Positions 1 through 8,244 are shown, counted from the first letter of the stretch. The stretch: DNA of 64,000 bases from Archangium violaceum (GCF_016859125.1 NZ_CP069338.1:11783501-11847500); one strand, 5' to 3'. The notes: a model not told the origin generated them from the letters alone. Numbers and translations: made by a program.

Positions 1-28
1 GGCGCTCCACGCGCACCCGCTCCTTCAC
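1..28 (-). CDS. Possible 5' end of the next minus-strand gene (partial)
   Basis: A GTG on the minus strand at 28-26 overlaps the TGA of the CheW gene in a GTGA arrangement. It opens a frame reading M-K-E-R-V-R-V-E-R up to the window edge. Such 4-base overlaps are common in this window, for example at 5353-5356 and 49280-49283, and indicate translational coupling. Only nine codons are visible, so no product can be named. It would be co-transcribed with the CheW gene. Confidence 0.35.
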
Positions 29-588
29 GCCCCCTCCGGAACGGACAGGATGGCCGAGGCCCTGATCAGCGGACGGATGCCCTCGGGGGTACGGCACAGG
101 CCCGCCATCAACCCCGTCCGATCCCAGGGGTTGGTGTCCTCGCCCGAGAGGGAACCCTCCACCAACACCGGGGACTCGACGAGATCCCTCACCCGGTCCA
201 CCAGCACCGCCACGGTGCGTGCGCCTCCGCAGATGACCAGGTGTGCGTCCAGATCCGGCTCCCGCTGCACCCCGAGCATCGCGGACAGATCCACCACCAC
301 CGCGGGCGTGCCCCGGTAGAGCATGGTGCCCCGCACATGGGGGAGCGCGGCCGGCAGCGGCTCGATGGCCACCAGCCGGACCACCTCCATCACCGCTTCC
401 ACGGGCAACAGGGCAGTGGAGCCGGCCACCTCCACCGTGAGGTAGAGACCGGGCAGCCGCTGATCCACGCCGAGCGTGGCCAGTTCCCGACGTAGCCGGA
501 CGATCTCCTCTTCCAGCAACGCCAGGCGTTTCTGTACTGACGCGCGCTTCGCCTGGGCTTCAGCCGTCATCGAAGGGGAATCGACCAT
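25..588 (-). CDS. CheW-like chemotaxis coupling protein with N-terminal coiled coil
   Basis: This 187-residue cytoplasmic protein probably links chemoreceptors to a CheA-type kinase. Residues about 8-40 are heptad-rich and charged (LALLEEEIVRLRRELATLG) and should form a short coiled coil. Residues about 46-185 look like a CheW domain: LYLTVEVAGS at the first strand, the LPVEAVMEVVRL segment, then HVRGTMLYRGTPAVVVDLSAMLG, which matches the HxRGxxxxRGxxxPVVDL core of CheW proteins. ATG at 588 is preferred. An in-frame ATG at 570 would lose only six residues, and the frame stays open far upstream because of high GC. It diverges from the Ser/Thr kinase at 820. A gene probably starts in its stop codon, so it may be part of a che-like operon running out of the window. 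No kinase or receptor is visible here to name its partner. Confidence 0.8.
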   Translation of the reverse strand: MVDSPSMTAEAQAKRASVQKRLALLEEEIVRLRRELATLGVDQRLPGLYLTVEVAGSTALLPVEAVMEVVRLVAIEPLPAALPHVRGTMLYRGTPAVVVDLSAMLGVQREPDLDAHLVICGGARTVAVLVDRVRDLVESPVLVEGSLSGEDTNPWDRTGLMAGLCRTPEGIRPLIRASAILSVPEGA

Positions 589-819
589 CGCGGGCCCGCT
601 TGAACACATGCGCGGGAGCATTGGACGGTAGTCCGACATTGCGGGACCCGTCAATGCGGGCGGCACATCCGGCCGCTCCCCCAGCACGCGGTGGAGTTGG
701 GTGAACAGGCGGCGAGCAGGCGCCAATCTCCCAAGTCGCGTGTTTCCGGGAGATGTGGTTTCATGGCACCCCGTGCGGATGGTTCCCACCCAGGCATTGA
801 CCGGGGGAGCAGGATAAAC
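589..819. promoter_or_regulatory. Divergent intergenic region between CheW-like gene and Ser/Thr kinase
   Basis: These 231 bases separate two divergent genes and must hold both promoters. A good ribosome-binding site for the kinase (GGGGGAGCAGG) lies just upstream of its ATG at 820. I see no convincing -35/-10 pair or operator by eye. Open frames here continue from both neighbours but lack start signals. Confidence 0.4.
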
Positions 820-2790
820 ATGGTCACCGGCGACTCGCAGGGTCCGAGCGACAGCGGCTCGGATCCTCTCATCGGGCGGACGCTCAACGGCCGCTTCAGC
901 ATCCTCGAGCCGATCGGCGTCGGAGGAATGGGTCGGGTCTACCGGGCCCAGCAGACCCCCCTGGATCGGGTGGTGGCACTCAAGGTGCTCAACCCCAACT
1001 TCCCCACCAGCAAGGATCCGGGCTTCCAGAAGCGATTCCTGCGCGAGGCCTCGCTCTCCTCCAAGCTCCGCCACCCCAACACCGTCACGGTGATCGACTA
1101 CGGGCAGACGGACGACGGCATCTATTACATCGCCATGGAGTACCTGGAGGGGCGCACCCTCGGCCAGGTCGTGGCGGAGTCGGGGCCGCTGCCCTGGGCG
1201 CGCGCGCTCAACATCGCCCAGCAGATCTGCCGCTCGCTGCGCGAGGCCCACAACCAGGGCATCGTCCACCGGGATCTGAAGCCGGCCAACATCATGCTGC
1301 TCAACGAGGCCGATCAGGACCTCGTGAAGGTGCTGGACTTCGGACTGGTGAAGTCCATCTCCGCCGCGGAGGGTACCCCCAACCCGGAGATCACCCAGAG
1401 CGGCACGTTCCTGGGCTCGCCGGCGTACATGGCCCCGGAGCAGGCACGTAACGAGGCGGACCTGCGCAGCGACGTGTACTCGCTGGGCGTGGTGCTCTAC
1501 CAGATGCTGGTGGGGCGGCCTCCGTTCGTGTCGAAGGATCACATCGAGCTCATCTTCGCCCACCACAAGGAGCTGCCGCCCGCGTTCAGCTCGGTGCGGC
1601 CGGACATCTCCATTCCTCCGGAGATCGAGTCGCTGGTGCGCAAGAGCCTGGAGAAGGATCCGGCGCGCCGCCACCAGACGATGGACGAGCTGCTGGACGC
1701 GATGCGCGAGGCCAGCATGGCGGCGGGTGGCCACAGCGGCATCTTCAAGCGTCCGGGTGGGCAGAACACCACGGGGCCGCACAAGACGCCGCTCTTCGCC
1801 GGCATCACGGGGGACGCCCAGGGGGAGAACAACACGCTCGCGGTGGACATCAGCGTGGTGGTGCCCCCCGACATGAAGGACGCGCGCCGGCGCACGCTGC
1901 TGCTGGGCGGCCTGGTGGGTGGAACCATCGCCGTGGCCCTCACCGGCGGCCTGCTGCTGTCCTCGGGGGTCTTCTCCTCCGCGGCACCCAAGACGGAGAC
2001 GGTGGCTCCGGTCGCCCAGGTGGCGCCCGCCGAGAAGCCCGCGGTGGATCAGGTGGTGCGCTTCCGGCTGATGAGCCAGCCCACGGGCGCGCGCGTCATC
2101 TACAAGGGCGAGGAGCGCGGCACGACACCGCTGCTGCTGGAGATTCCCAAGGAGAAGGGCCAGGACACCGTCACGGCCGAGTTCACCTTCGCGCTCGACG
2201 GCTATCAACTGGAGACGGTCATCACGGGCGGCTCGGGTGAGGTGGTGTTCGCCCAGAAGATGCAGCGTGCGCGGGGCGGCTCCTCCAGCCGGAGCGCGGC
2301 GAGCCGGGTGGAGCGTGCCTCGGGCTCCGCGGGCGGGTCCTCCACGATCTCGGCCATGGGCTCCATCTCGGCGCCAGTGATGCTGGAGCCCGAGAAACCG
2401 GCGGCCCCCACTTCGGCGGCGCGGGCCGTGCCAGCCGGCAATCTGGCGGTGCCGGTGCTGGCGCTCGCCAAGAACGCGGAGCCCACCGGAGACGGCCCCA
2501 TCCCCTTCCAGGAGGGCATGTCGCGGCCGGTGGAGCTCCAGGGCAAGGACATCGTCTACACGCGCGAGGCGCTCGCGGCCCGCGTGGAGGGGACGATGAT
2601 CGTGAAGTGCGTCATCACCAAGAAGGGCGGCGTGGAGAACTGCCGCGTCATCAAGGGCCTGCCGCACATGAACGAGGCGGTGGTGCAGGCGCTGCAGTCG
2701 CGCACCTACAAGCCCATCACCCTGCGGGGCAAGCCGGTGGCGGTGGACTACACCTTCAGCATCCGGCTGGTGGCGCCGCGTCGTCGATGA
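820..2790 (+). CDS. Transmembrane Ser/Thr protein kinase with PEGA-like and TonB-C-like periplasmic region
   Basis: This 656-residue protein has a Hanks-type kinase domain in its N-terminal half. The glycine loop is GVGGMGRVY (about 33-41), the ATP lysine is in VALKVL (K55), the catalytic loop is HRDLKPAN (150-157), DFG is at 173-175 and the activation segment ends GSPAYMAPEQ (199-208). All key residues are present, so it should be active. A membrane helix follows at about 358-382. Beyond it is a region resembling PEGA domains (about 410-475: FRLMSQPTGARVIYKG, TTPLLLEIP), an Ala/Ser-rich linker, and a C-terminal domain (about 563-656) with the TonB-C pattern (EGTMIVKCVITKKGGVENC, then NEAVVQALQSRTYKP and GKPVAVDYTFSIRL). 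The start at 820 is set by GGGGGAGCAGG about 8 bases upstream. The 3' end overlaps the convergent HAD gene by 35 bases. Signals sensed outside may control the kinase inside; the target is unknown. Confidence 0.92.
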   Translation: MVTGDSQGPSDSGSDPLIGRTLNGRFSILEPIGVGGMGRVYRAQQTPLDRVVALKVLNPNFPTSKDPGFQKRFLREASLSSKLRHPNTVTVIDYGQTDDGIYYIAMEYLEGRTLGQVVAESGPLPWARALNIAQQICRSLREAHNQGIVHRDLKPANIMLLNEADQDLVKVLDFGLVKSISAAEGTPNPEITQSGTFLGSPAYMAPEQARNEADLRSDVYSLGVVLYQMLVGRPPFVSKDHIELIFAHHKELPPAFSSVRPDISIPPEIESLVRKSLEKDPARRHQTMDELLDAMREASMAAGGHSGIFKRPGGQNTTGPHKTPLFAGITGDAQGENNTLAVDISVVVPPDMKDARRRTLLLGGLVGGTIAVALTGGLLLSSGVFSSAAPKTETVAPVAQVAPAEKPAVDQVVRFRLMSQPTGARVIYKGEERGTTPLLLEIPKEKGQDTVTAEFTFALDGYQLETVITGGSGEVVFAQKMQRARGGSSSRSAASRVERASGSAGGSSTISAMGSISAPVMLEPEKPAAPTSAARAVPAGNLAVPVLALAKNAEPTGDGPIPFQEGMSRPVELQGKDIVYTREALAARVEGTMIVKCVITKKGGVENCRVIKGLPHMNEAVVQALQSRTYKPITLRGKPVAVDYTFSIRLVAPRRR

Positions 2791-3454
2791 GGACGCCGGG
2801 CACGCCCCAGTCCACCACGGACCAGCCACGGCGGAGCGCCTCGCGCCGCAGGCGGCGATCCGGGTGGACGGCCACGGGGCGGCCCACCACCTCCATCACC
2901 GGCAGGTCCGAGTACGAGTCCGTGTAGAAGGTGCACTCGGACAGCAGGACGCCGGCCTGCGCGGCGTAGGAGCGCGCGTAGAAGAGCTTGCCCTCACCGA
3001 AGCACACCTCACCCAGGGGCCGGCCGGTGTGCAGCCCCGAGGCATCCACCTCGAAGCGGTTGCAGAGCACCGCGTCCAGGCCCAGGTCACGGGCGACCAG
3101 CTCGGACATGTAGCCAGAGGACGAGGTGAGCAGGACGAGCCTGTCCCCCGCCGAGCGGTGCTCATCCAGCGTGCGCAGCGCCCCGGGGCGGAACTGCGAG
3201 CGGACCACCTCCTCGTAGAACTGGACGGTGCGCTCCCGCACGTGCTGCTCGCCCATGCCCTCGAGGTGGGTGATGGCGCGCCGCAACGCGTCCTGCATGG
3301 CGACGAAGCCCAGGTGGTAGCGGGCGAGCCACACGCTGGCTCGCAGGGCCTGCATCCGGGTGATGTGGCCCCTGGCCAGCTCGCGGCGGACCCACAGGGA
3401 GCCCGAGTTCACCGCGAGCAACGTCTTGTCCAGATCGAAGAAGGCGATGGCCAT
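2756..3454 (-). CDS. HAD-superfamily (IB-type) phosphatase
   Basis: The 232-residue cytoplasmic protein is a phosphoserine-phosphatase-like HAD hydrolase. Motif I is AFFDLDKTLL at residues 4-13, with the nucleophile Asp and the general acid Asp two residues later. Motif II is LVLLTSSSGYM, and motif IV is FYTDSYSDLPVME near the C-terminus. Those features fit the HAD-IB family, which dephosphorylates small phosphorylated metabolites. The ATG at 3454 has AAGAGAAGG upstream. That ribosome site overlaps the end of the MYXO-CTERM protease gene, whose stop is 13 bases away, so it is probably the last gene of that operon. It ends 35 bases inside the convergent kinase gene. The substrate cannot be told from sequence. 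Confidence 0.85.
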   Translation of the reverse strand: MAIAFFDLDKTLLAVNSGSLWVRRELARGHITRMQALRASVWLARYHLGFVAMQDALRRAITHLEGMGEQHVRERTVQFYEEVVRSQFRPGALRTLDEHRSAGDRLVLLTSSSGYMSELVARDLGLDAVLCNRFEVDASGLHTGRPLGEVCFGEGKLFYARSYAAQAGVLLSECTFYTDSYSDLPVMEVVGRPVAVHPDRRLRREALRRGWSVVDWGVPGVLIDDAAPPAGC

Positions 3455-3467
3455 GCGCCTTCTCTTC

Positions 3468-4421
3468 TTAATCACGGAAAGCGCGAGGAGCCGCTCCACG
3501 CCTGCCTGCCCGCTCACGTCGCCGGCCGAGCGCCAGCAATCCCCACAGCGCCGCTGCGGGGAAGAGGAACCCGGGAGCGGCGCCGCACCCCAGGCCCGGG
3601 CCCGTCGATACGGTCTGGAAGTGGCGGCCGAGGTTGGGAAGCTCGCCGCACTGGGTGGGGGGAAGGCCCCGGGGGTAGGCGTCGCAGAAACCCGCGGCGC
3701 TGCCCGCGTCGATGATGCGCTTGTGGGTCTCCCCCGTATTCGCGGTGGGCTCCATGGTGGAGCCGGACACCTCGGGCACGTGATCCAGCCCCACCACGTG
3801 TCCGAACTCGTGGGTCGCCGTGTTCTGGATGTCCGTGAAGACGCAGTTGGAGGTCTGCTCTCCCTCACATGGCGGCGAGTCGACGGTGGTGAAGGTGATG
3901 CCCTTCCCCTCACGGCTCGCGTTGAACTCGATGTCCGCGTCGAGGATGTAGCCGGTGCGGAAGATGAAGGTGGTGGTGGTCAACCCGATGGTGCCGACGC
4001 CGTGCTCCCAGCACGCGTACTTGTTGCCGCAGGTGTCGTCCTCGATGCACGGATCATCCGGCTCGACGACGTCGTTGCAGTCCACCTCGCGGAAGGTGAA
4101 GACGTTGTAATTGTCCTCGCTGTCCTTCACGTACCCCACCTGGGGATTCTGGATGTCCGGGCCGCGGGTGAAGGTGAAGTCGCTGCAGGTATGGGACACC
4201 GCGCGCCAGGAAGCCACCGCGGCCTCGATGGCGGCGATCTCCGAGTCTCCGGGCGTGCGGCTGTAGCCGGCCGCGTCCAGCCGGTACACGTACTCACGGA
4301 CGGGCCAGACGAGGCAGAAGGGCCGCTCGGGCACCAGGGTGCGATGGTACGTCTGGGCCTCCGCCCGGGGAGTGAAGAGGGCGAGCACCGAGACGGCGAG
4401 CCACGGAAGAGAGCGCCTCAC
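3468..4421 (-). CDS. MYXO-CTERM metzincin-like metalloprotease (paralogue 2)
   Basis: This 317-residue secreted protease has an N-terminal signal peptide (RRSLPWLAVSVLALFTPRAEA). The zinc motif HEFGHVVGLDH matches HExxHxxGxxH of matrixin-type metzincins and is followed by VSGSTMEP, a plausible Met-turn. Conserved cysteines (DDTCGNKYACW; DSPPCEGE) suggest disulfides. The C-terminus has the tripartite MYXO-CTERM layout: a Cys in GLGCGAAPG, a hydrophobic helix (FLFPAAALWGLLAL) and an Arg cluster (GRRRERAGRR). It should be processed by a myxosortase and surface-anchored. The GTG start overlaps the TGA of its upstream paralogue (GTGA), so translation is coupled. I recall the family as the MXAN_2677/MXAN_2678 myxosortase-dependent metalloproteases. 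The natural substrate is unknown. Confidence 0.9.
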   Translation of the reverse strand: MRRSLPWLAVSVLALFTPRAEAQTYHRTLVPERPFCLVWPVREYVYRLDAAGYSRTPGDSEIAAIEAAVASWRAVSHTCSDFTFTRGPDIQNPQVGYVKDSEDNYNVFTFREVDCNDVVEPDDPCIEDDTCGNKYACWEHGVGTIGLTTTTFIFRTGYILDADIEFNASREGKGITFTTVDSPPCEGEQTSNCVFTDIQNTATHEFGHVVGLDHVPEVSGSTMEPTANTGETHKRIIDAGSAAGFCDAYPRGLPPTQCGELPNLGRHFQTVSTGPGLGCGAAPGFLFPAAALWGLLALGRRRERAGRRGAAPRAFRD

Positions 4422-5356
4422 GAGCGGGCGCCTCCCCGACGGCGGCGCCACGCGAGCAGGGCCCAGCCAGCCATCGAGGGCAACCACGCCGCCCCCGCGC
4501 CGGAACTGGAGCAACCCATGGACTGCTTCCCGAGCACCGTCGTGTTCCCACTCGAGTCCAATGTCGGGGTGACGCAGCTCTGGCTGGGCTGGCCTTTCGG
4601 GTACACCTCGCACACGAACTGATGCGAGCCCTCATCGATGGTGCGCTTGGACGTCTCGCCCGAAGGAGCCCTCGGGAACATGACGGAGCGGGGGTCATCG
4701 GGGACGTGGTCCAGGCCGATGAGGTGGCCGATCTCGTGCGTCATGGTGTTCTGCAGGTCCGTGGACACGCAGGTGTTGTCCCTACCGGTGGCGGGCGGGA
4801 TGCACTGCGGGGAGTCCACGGTGGTGAAGACGAAGCCGCTCGCGTTCAGCTGGATGTCCGAGTCGTAGATGATGCCGGACTTCTCGTCGTAGGTGGTGAG
4901 TGTGAGGGCGATGGTGCGAGCGTCGCTGTCCCAACAATCGTAGTCGTTACCGCAGGTGTCGTCGATCCAGCACGCGTCGGAGGCGGGCACCACGTCCGGG
5001 TCCGAGCAACGCGTGGAGCGGAAGAGGACGAGGTTGCGGTTGTTGTCGCCCCTCAACTCGTAGCCCACCTTGCGGTCGTCCACGAGGGGCCCTTCCGAGA
5101 AGCGGAGGTTGCCGCAGGACACGAAGAGCCGCTGCCAGCTCTGGAAGGAGGCGCGGATGGCCTCGAACTCGCGCTGCTTCTGGGCCTCCAGGGCGGTGTC
5201 GGGATTGCCCACGCTGCTGTTGTGCCAGGTGATGGTCGGCACCGTCCAGTAGAGGCACTGGGCGCTCGCATTACCCGCCGCCACGCGGCTGCGGACATAG
5301 GGCGTCGAGCCCTCCTGCCCCAGGGCGAGCGAAACCAACAACGAGGTGAGGATCAC
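4418..5356 (-). CDS. MYXO-CTERM metzincin-like metalloprotease (paralogue 1)
   Basis: This 312-residue protein is a clear tandem paralogue of the next gene. Its signal peptide is short (MILTSLLVSLALGQE). Both share DDTCGNxYxCW, a TVDSPxC segment and the zinc motif, here HEIGHLIGLDH, followed by RSVMFPR as the likely Met-turn. The tail is MYXO-CTERM type: Cys in QSMGCSSSG, a hydrophobic stretch (WLPSMAGWALLAW) and RRRRGGARS. Its ATG overlaps the stop of the upstream secreted-protein gene (ATGA), and its own stop overlaps the GTG of the second protease, giving a fully coupled three-gene unit. The two copies differ in many positions, so they are an old duplication rather than a recent one and may cleave different targets. 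Confidence 0.9.
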   Translation of the reverse strand: MILTSLLVSLALGQEGSTPYVRSRVAAGNASAQCLYWTVPTITWHNSSVGNPDTALEAQKQREFEAIRASFQSWQRLFVSCGNLRFSEGPLVDDRKVGYELRGDNNRNLVLFRSTRCSDPDVVPASDACWIDDTCGNDYDCWDSDARTIALTLTTYDEKSGIIYDSDIQLNASGFVFTTVDSPQCIPPATGRDNTCVSTDLQNTMTHEIGHLIGLDHVPDDPRSVMFPRAPSGETSKRTIDEGSHQFVCEVYPKGQPSQSCVTPTLDSSGNTTVLGKQSMGCSSSGAGAAWLPSMAGWALLAWRRRRGGARS

Positions 5357-5940
5357 GGCCGCTTCTCCTGGGCACGAACGGGAGGCTGCTGCTGGAGCGC
5401 GGTCCGGATGGACGCCTTGAGCTCCGGCAGCGTCATGGCGCGGAGGGAGGAACGGGTGGGCTGCCGCGTTTCTGGATCCAACAGGAGCGAGTCTCCGGTG
5501 GGCTCCGGCACGGCCATGGCGCTCGTCCCGCCCTCCGTGCGCTGCACCTTGTACTTGCCCTGGGCCATGCCGGAGACGCGGAAGGCCTGGGGCCCGCGGC
5601 GCTCCAGGAAGAGCACCACCTCCTCCCCGGGGGAGAAGCTCGCCAGGCCGCTCACCCTCTGACCGATATCACCCACCCGCCCACCGGGCTGGGTGACGAG
5701 CACCGTGCTGCCCGCCTGCCCCTTGAGGGCCTCGGTGACCTGGATTTCCACATCCGTGACGATACGGCGTCCATCTCCGCTCCACCGGCTTTCCACACGG
5801 CGAACCGTGCCATGGATGATGGAATCGGCTGTCTGGGCGAGCTCCGGCAGGTCGGCCCGCAGCATCGACGTGGCGCTCGCGGGCAGGCAGAGCAGGAGAA
5901 CAGCCGGAAGGAGCGCGCGCAGCGCATTGGGAAGATTCAT
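5353..5940 (-). CDS. Small secreted protein of unknown function, first gene of the protease operon
   Basis: The 195-residue product begins with a signal peptide (LPNALRALLPAVLLLCLPASA). The mature part is a compact all-beta-looking domain: SIIHGTVRRVESRWSGDG, then IVTDVEIQVTEALKG, VLVTQPGGRVGDIGQRVSG and EEVVLFLERRG. I recognise this pattern from conserved hypothetical secreted proteins but know no function. ATG at 5940 is chosen because GAGGG lies about 8 bases upstream and the signal peptide starts there; an in-frame codon at 6018 would add an unlikely leader. Its stop overlaps the start of the first protease. Coupling to two exported proteases suggests a partner role such as inhibitor, chaperone or co-anchored subunit, which is inference. 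Confidence 0.8.
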   Translation of the reverse strand: MNLPNALRALLPAVLLLCLPASATSMLRADLPELAQTADSIIHGTVRRVESRWSGDGRRIVTDVEIQVTEALKGQAGSTVLVTQPGGRVGDIGQRVSGLASFSPGEEVVLFLERRGPQAFRVSGMAQGKYKVQRTEGGTSAMAVPEPTGDSLLLDPETRQPTRSSLRAMTLPELKASIRTALQQQPPVRAQEKRP

Positions 5941-6052
5941 GCAAGAGCCCTCGGTGCGCGGCAGTTTAATGCATTCGCCGGGCCGCGGGCAGTGGACTCG
6001 CGACCGCTCGTTGACCACCCAAGCTCGCTCCTGCTATCCGCGCCCATTCCCT

Positions 6053-7492
6053 ATGGCACCTGCACCTCGCGTCCGTTTCGCGCCGTCTCCGACCGGCTAT
6101 CTCCACATCGGCGGGGCCCGTACCGCCCTCTTCAACTATCTCTACGCGAAGCGCCACGGCGGCGTCTTCATCCTGCGCATCGAGGACACGGACCAGGAGC
6201 GCTCGACCCCCGAGTCCGTGAAGGCCATCCTCGATGGCCTCACCTGGCTGGGCATCGACTGGGACGAGGGTCCGGGCAAGGAGGGCTCCGCGGCGCCCTA
6301 CTTCCAGACGCAGCGCCTGGAGCTCTACAAGAAGTACGTGGACCAGCTCATCGCCGAGGGCAAGGCGTATCGCTGCTACTGCACGCGCGAGGAGATCGAC
6401 GCGCGCCGCGCCGCCGTCGAGAAGGCCACTGGCAAGCCGGGCACCTACAAGTACGAGGGCACCTGCCGCGACCGCAAGGACATCCCCGAGGGCCGCACCG
6501 CCGTGGTGCGCTTCCGGATGCCGGACGGCGAGGGCGAGGTGACGTTCAACGACAAGGTGCTCGGGCCCATCACCAAGGCGTACTCGGACCTGGATGACTG
6601 GGTGATGATGCGCGCCGACGGCATCCCCCTCTACAACTACGGCTGCGTCATCGACGACCACACCATGGACATCAACCTGGTGGGTCGCGGGCAGGAGCAC
6701 GTCAATTCCACCTTCCCGCAGCTGATGCTCTACAAGGCCTTCGGGTGGCAGCCGCCCGAGTTCGCCCACTTCCCGCTCATCCTCGGGCCGGACCGCGAGA
6801 AGCTGTCCAAGCGCAAGCACCCCGAGGCGGACGTGATGCTGCACAAGCGCAACGGCGTGCTGCCCGAGGCGCTGCTCAACTACGTCATCCGCCTGGGCTG
6901 GAGCCACGGCAACGACGAGGTCATCTCGCGCGAGCAGATGGTGGAGTGGTTCGACTTCGACCACGTGGGCAGCACCTCCGGTGTGTGGAGCCCGGACAAG
7001 CTGATGTGGCTCAACCAGCAATGGCTCAAGCTGCTGCCTCCCGCGGTGGTGGCCGAGCGGCTGGTGGACTTCCTCGCGGCGAAGGGCGTGCAACTGGAGT
7101 TGGGAGACCCGCGGCTGGAGCGCGTGGTGATGGCCTTCCGCGAGCGCGCCAAGACGCTGCAGGAGATGGCCGACATGGCCCTCAAGTACTTCCAGCACGG
7201 CGTGACGCTGGACGAGAAGGCCGCCGCCAAGCACCTCACCGCCGAGTCCAGGCCCCTGCTCACCCAGGTGCGCGAGCAGGTGGCCGCGCTGCCCCAATGG
7301 AGCGCCGCCGCGCTGGACGAGGTGGTGAAGAAGGTGAGCGAGCAGGCCTCGGTGGGCATGGGCAAGGTGGCCCAGCCGGTGCGCGTGGCGGTGACGGGCG
7401 GCACGGTGAGCCCGGGCATCGGCGAGACGCTCGAGCTGCTGGGACGCGAGGAGACGCTCCACCGTCTGGACGCGGCACTCTCCCGGCCGTAG
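6053..7492 (+). CDS. gltX: Glutamyl-tRNA synthetase
   Basis: The enzyme charges tRNA-Glu with glutamate in the cytoplasm. The 479-residue length is normal for bacterial GluRS. The class I HIGH-type signature is in FAPSPTGYLHIGGARTALF near the N-terminus, and the KMSKS-type loop reads KLSKRKHPEAD near residue 250. The alpha-helical anticodon-binding region follows. ATG at 6053 matches the family start (MAPAPRVRFAPSPTG), although no strong SD sequence precedes it. It diverges from the protease operon. Two tRNA-Glu genes lie about 0.7 kb downstream, but a small gene intervenes. Confidence 0.97.
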   Translation: MAPAPRVRFAPSPTGYLHIGGARTALFNYLYAKRHGGVFILRIEDTDQERSTPESVKAILDGLTWLGIDWDEGPGKEGSAAPYFQTQRLELYKKYVDQLIAEGKAYRCYCTREEIDARRAAVEKATGKPGTYKYEGTCRDRKDIPEGRTAVVRFRMPDGEGEVTFNDKVLGPITKAYSDLDDWVMMRADGIPLYNYGCVIDDHTMDINLVGRGQEHVNSTFPQLMLYKAFGWQPPEFAHFPLILGPDREKLSKRKHPEADVMLHKRNGVLPEALLNYVIRLGWSHGNDEVISREQMVEWFDFDHVGSTSGVWSPDKLMWLNQQWLKLLPPAVVAERLVDFLAAKGVQLELGDPRLERVVMAFRERAKTLQEMADMALKYFQHGVTLDEKAAAKHLTAESRPLLTQVREQVAALPQWSAAALDEVVKKVSEQASVGMGKVAQPVRVAVTGGTVSPGIGETLELLGREETLHRLDAALSRP

Positions 7493-7560
7493 CGGACATT
7501 CAACGGGGCCTACAGGTTGGGGTGGACACCTTCGCCCGTGGGCCCTATTGTTCCAACCCG

Positions 7561-7995
7561 ATGACACGAGCGCTTGACAGCTTGAAGGGCTTTTCCTATA
7601 AGGCGCGCCCGTTCGGGGCGGTGGTCGCGGCGCTCTGGATGTCGGTGGCGGCGGCGGAAGTGGTGAGCGGGGCGCAACTCCCCGATGGCGCGCGGAAGGT
7701 GGGCGAGAACAGGTATCGGGCGCCAGGGAACTTCGAGAAGACTTTGGAGTACTACAAGGCCGTCTACCCGGCAGGCACCTTCACTCGAAGGTCGATCGTC
7801 AATCAGCCTGGCGTGAAGGCGGTCCACATCGTCAACCCATCGGGGAAGAACTTCGAGGGGTTGAACATTTATGAGGCGAACGACGAAGTCCGTATCTACG
7901 TCGTTCCGCTGCAGTCAGTACCGGCGCCGGCGAAGTCGACTCCGGCGAAACCGACGAAGAAGTCGGAATCGAAGGGCGGGAAGAAGTCGAGGTAG
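7561..7995 (+). CDS. Hypothetical exported or membrane-anchored protein
   Basis: The 144-residue protein has a basic N-terminus and a hydrophobic stretch (FGAVVAALWMSVAAAEVV, about 18-35) that could be a signal peptide or anchor. A small domain follows (KVGENRYRAPGNFEKTLEYY, FTRRSIVNQPGVKAVHIVN, GLNIYEANDEVRIYVVPL) and then a Pro/Lys/Ser-rich basic tail (PAKSTPAKPTKKSESKGG). I do not recognise the family. It lies 68 bases after gltX on the same strand. Its local GC content looks lower than that of its neighbours. Confidence 0.65.
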   Translation: MTRALDSLKGFSYKARPFGAVVAALWMSVAAAEVVSGAQLPDGARKVGENRYRAPGNFEKTLEYYKAVYPAGTFTRRSIVNQPGVKAVHIVNPSGKNFEGLNIYEANDEVRIYVVPLQSVPAPAKSTPAKPTKKSESKGGKKSR

Positions 7996-8060
7996 CCCGG
8001 CGGTTCGGAAAAAAGGCAGTTGAAGTGCTGAAGCGGTTGCGGTAGTCACAGAGCAGTTCT

Positions 8061-8131
8061 TGGGGAATCGTCTAACGGCAGGACAGCAGACTCTGACTCT
8101 GCTTATCTAGGTTCGAATCCTAGTTCCCCAG
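8061..8131 (+). tRNA. tRNA-Gln (CTG)
   Basis: The cloverleaf can be drawn by hand. The acceptor TGGGGAA (8061-8067) pairs with TTCCCCA (8124-8130) and G8131 is the discriminator. The anticodon stem-loop is GCAGA-CTCTGAC-TCTGC with anticodon CTG, reading CAG (Gln). The T arm is CTAGG-TTCGAAT-CCTAG. The CCA end is not encoded. Confidence 0.93.
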
Positions 8132-8157
8132 CTCGCTGTACCCGGTCGTAGCAAGCC

Positions 8158-8229
8158 GGCCCTGTCGTCTAGCGGTTAGGACGGTGCCCTCTCACGGCAC
8201 AAACTCGGGTTCGAATCCCGGCAGGGTCA
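8158..8229 (+). tRNA. tRNA-Glu (CTC), copy 1
   Basis: The acceptor GGCCCTG (8158-8164) pairs with CAGGGTC (8222-8228) with one G-T pair, and A8229 is the discriminator. The anticodon loop CTCTCAC in the GTGCC/GGCAC stem gives anticodon CTC, reading GAG (Glu). The T arm has GTTCGAATC. All 72 bases are identical to the copy at 8280-8351. Confidence 0.95.
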
Positions 8230-8244
8230 CTCGTAGCAAAGGCG

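Noticed and set aside
25-2829. Extension of the CheW-like frame far upstream on the minus strand
   Set aside because: The extension lies opposite the Ser/Thr kinase gene, lacks domains and is low complexity. Only the 187-residue CheW part is supported.
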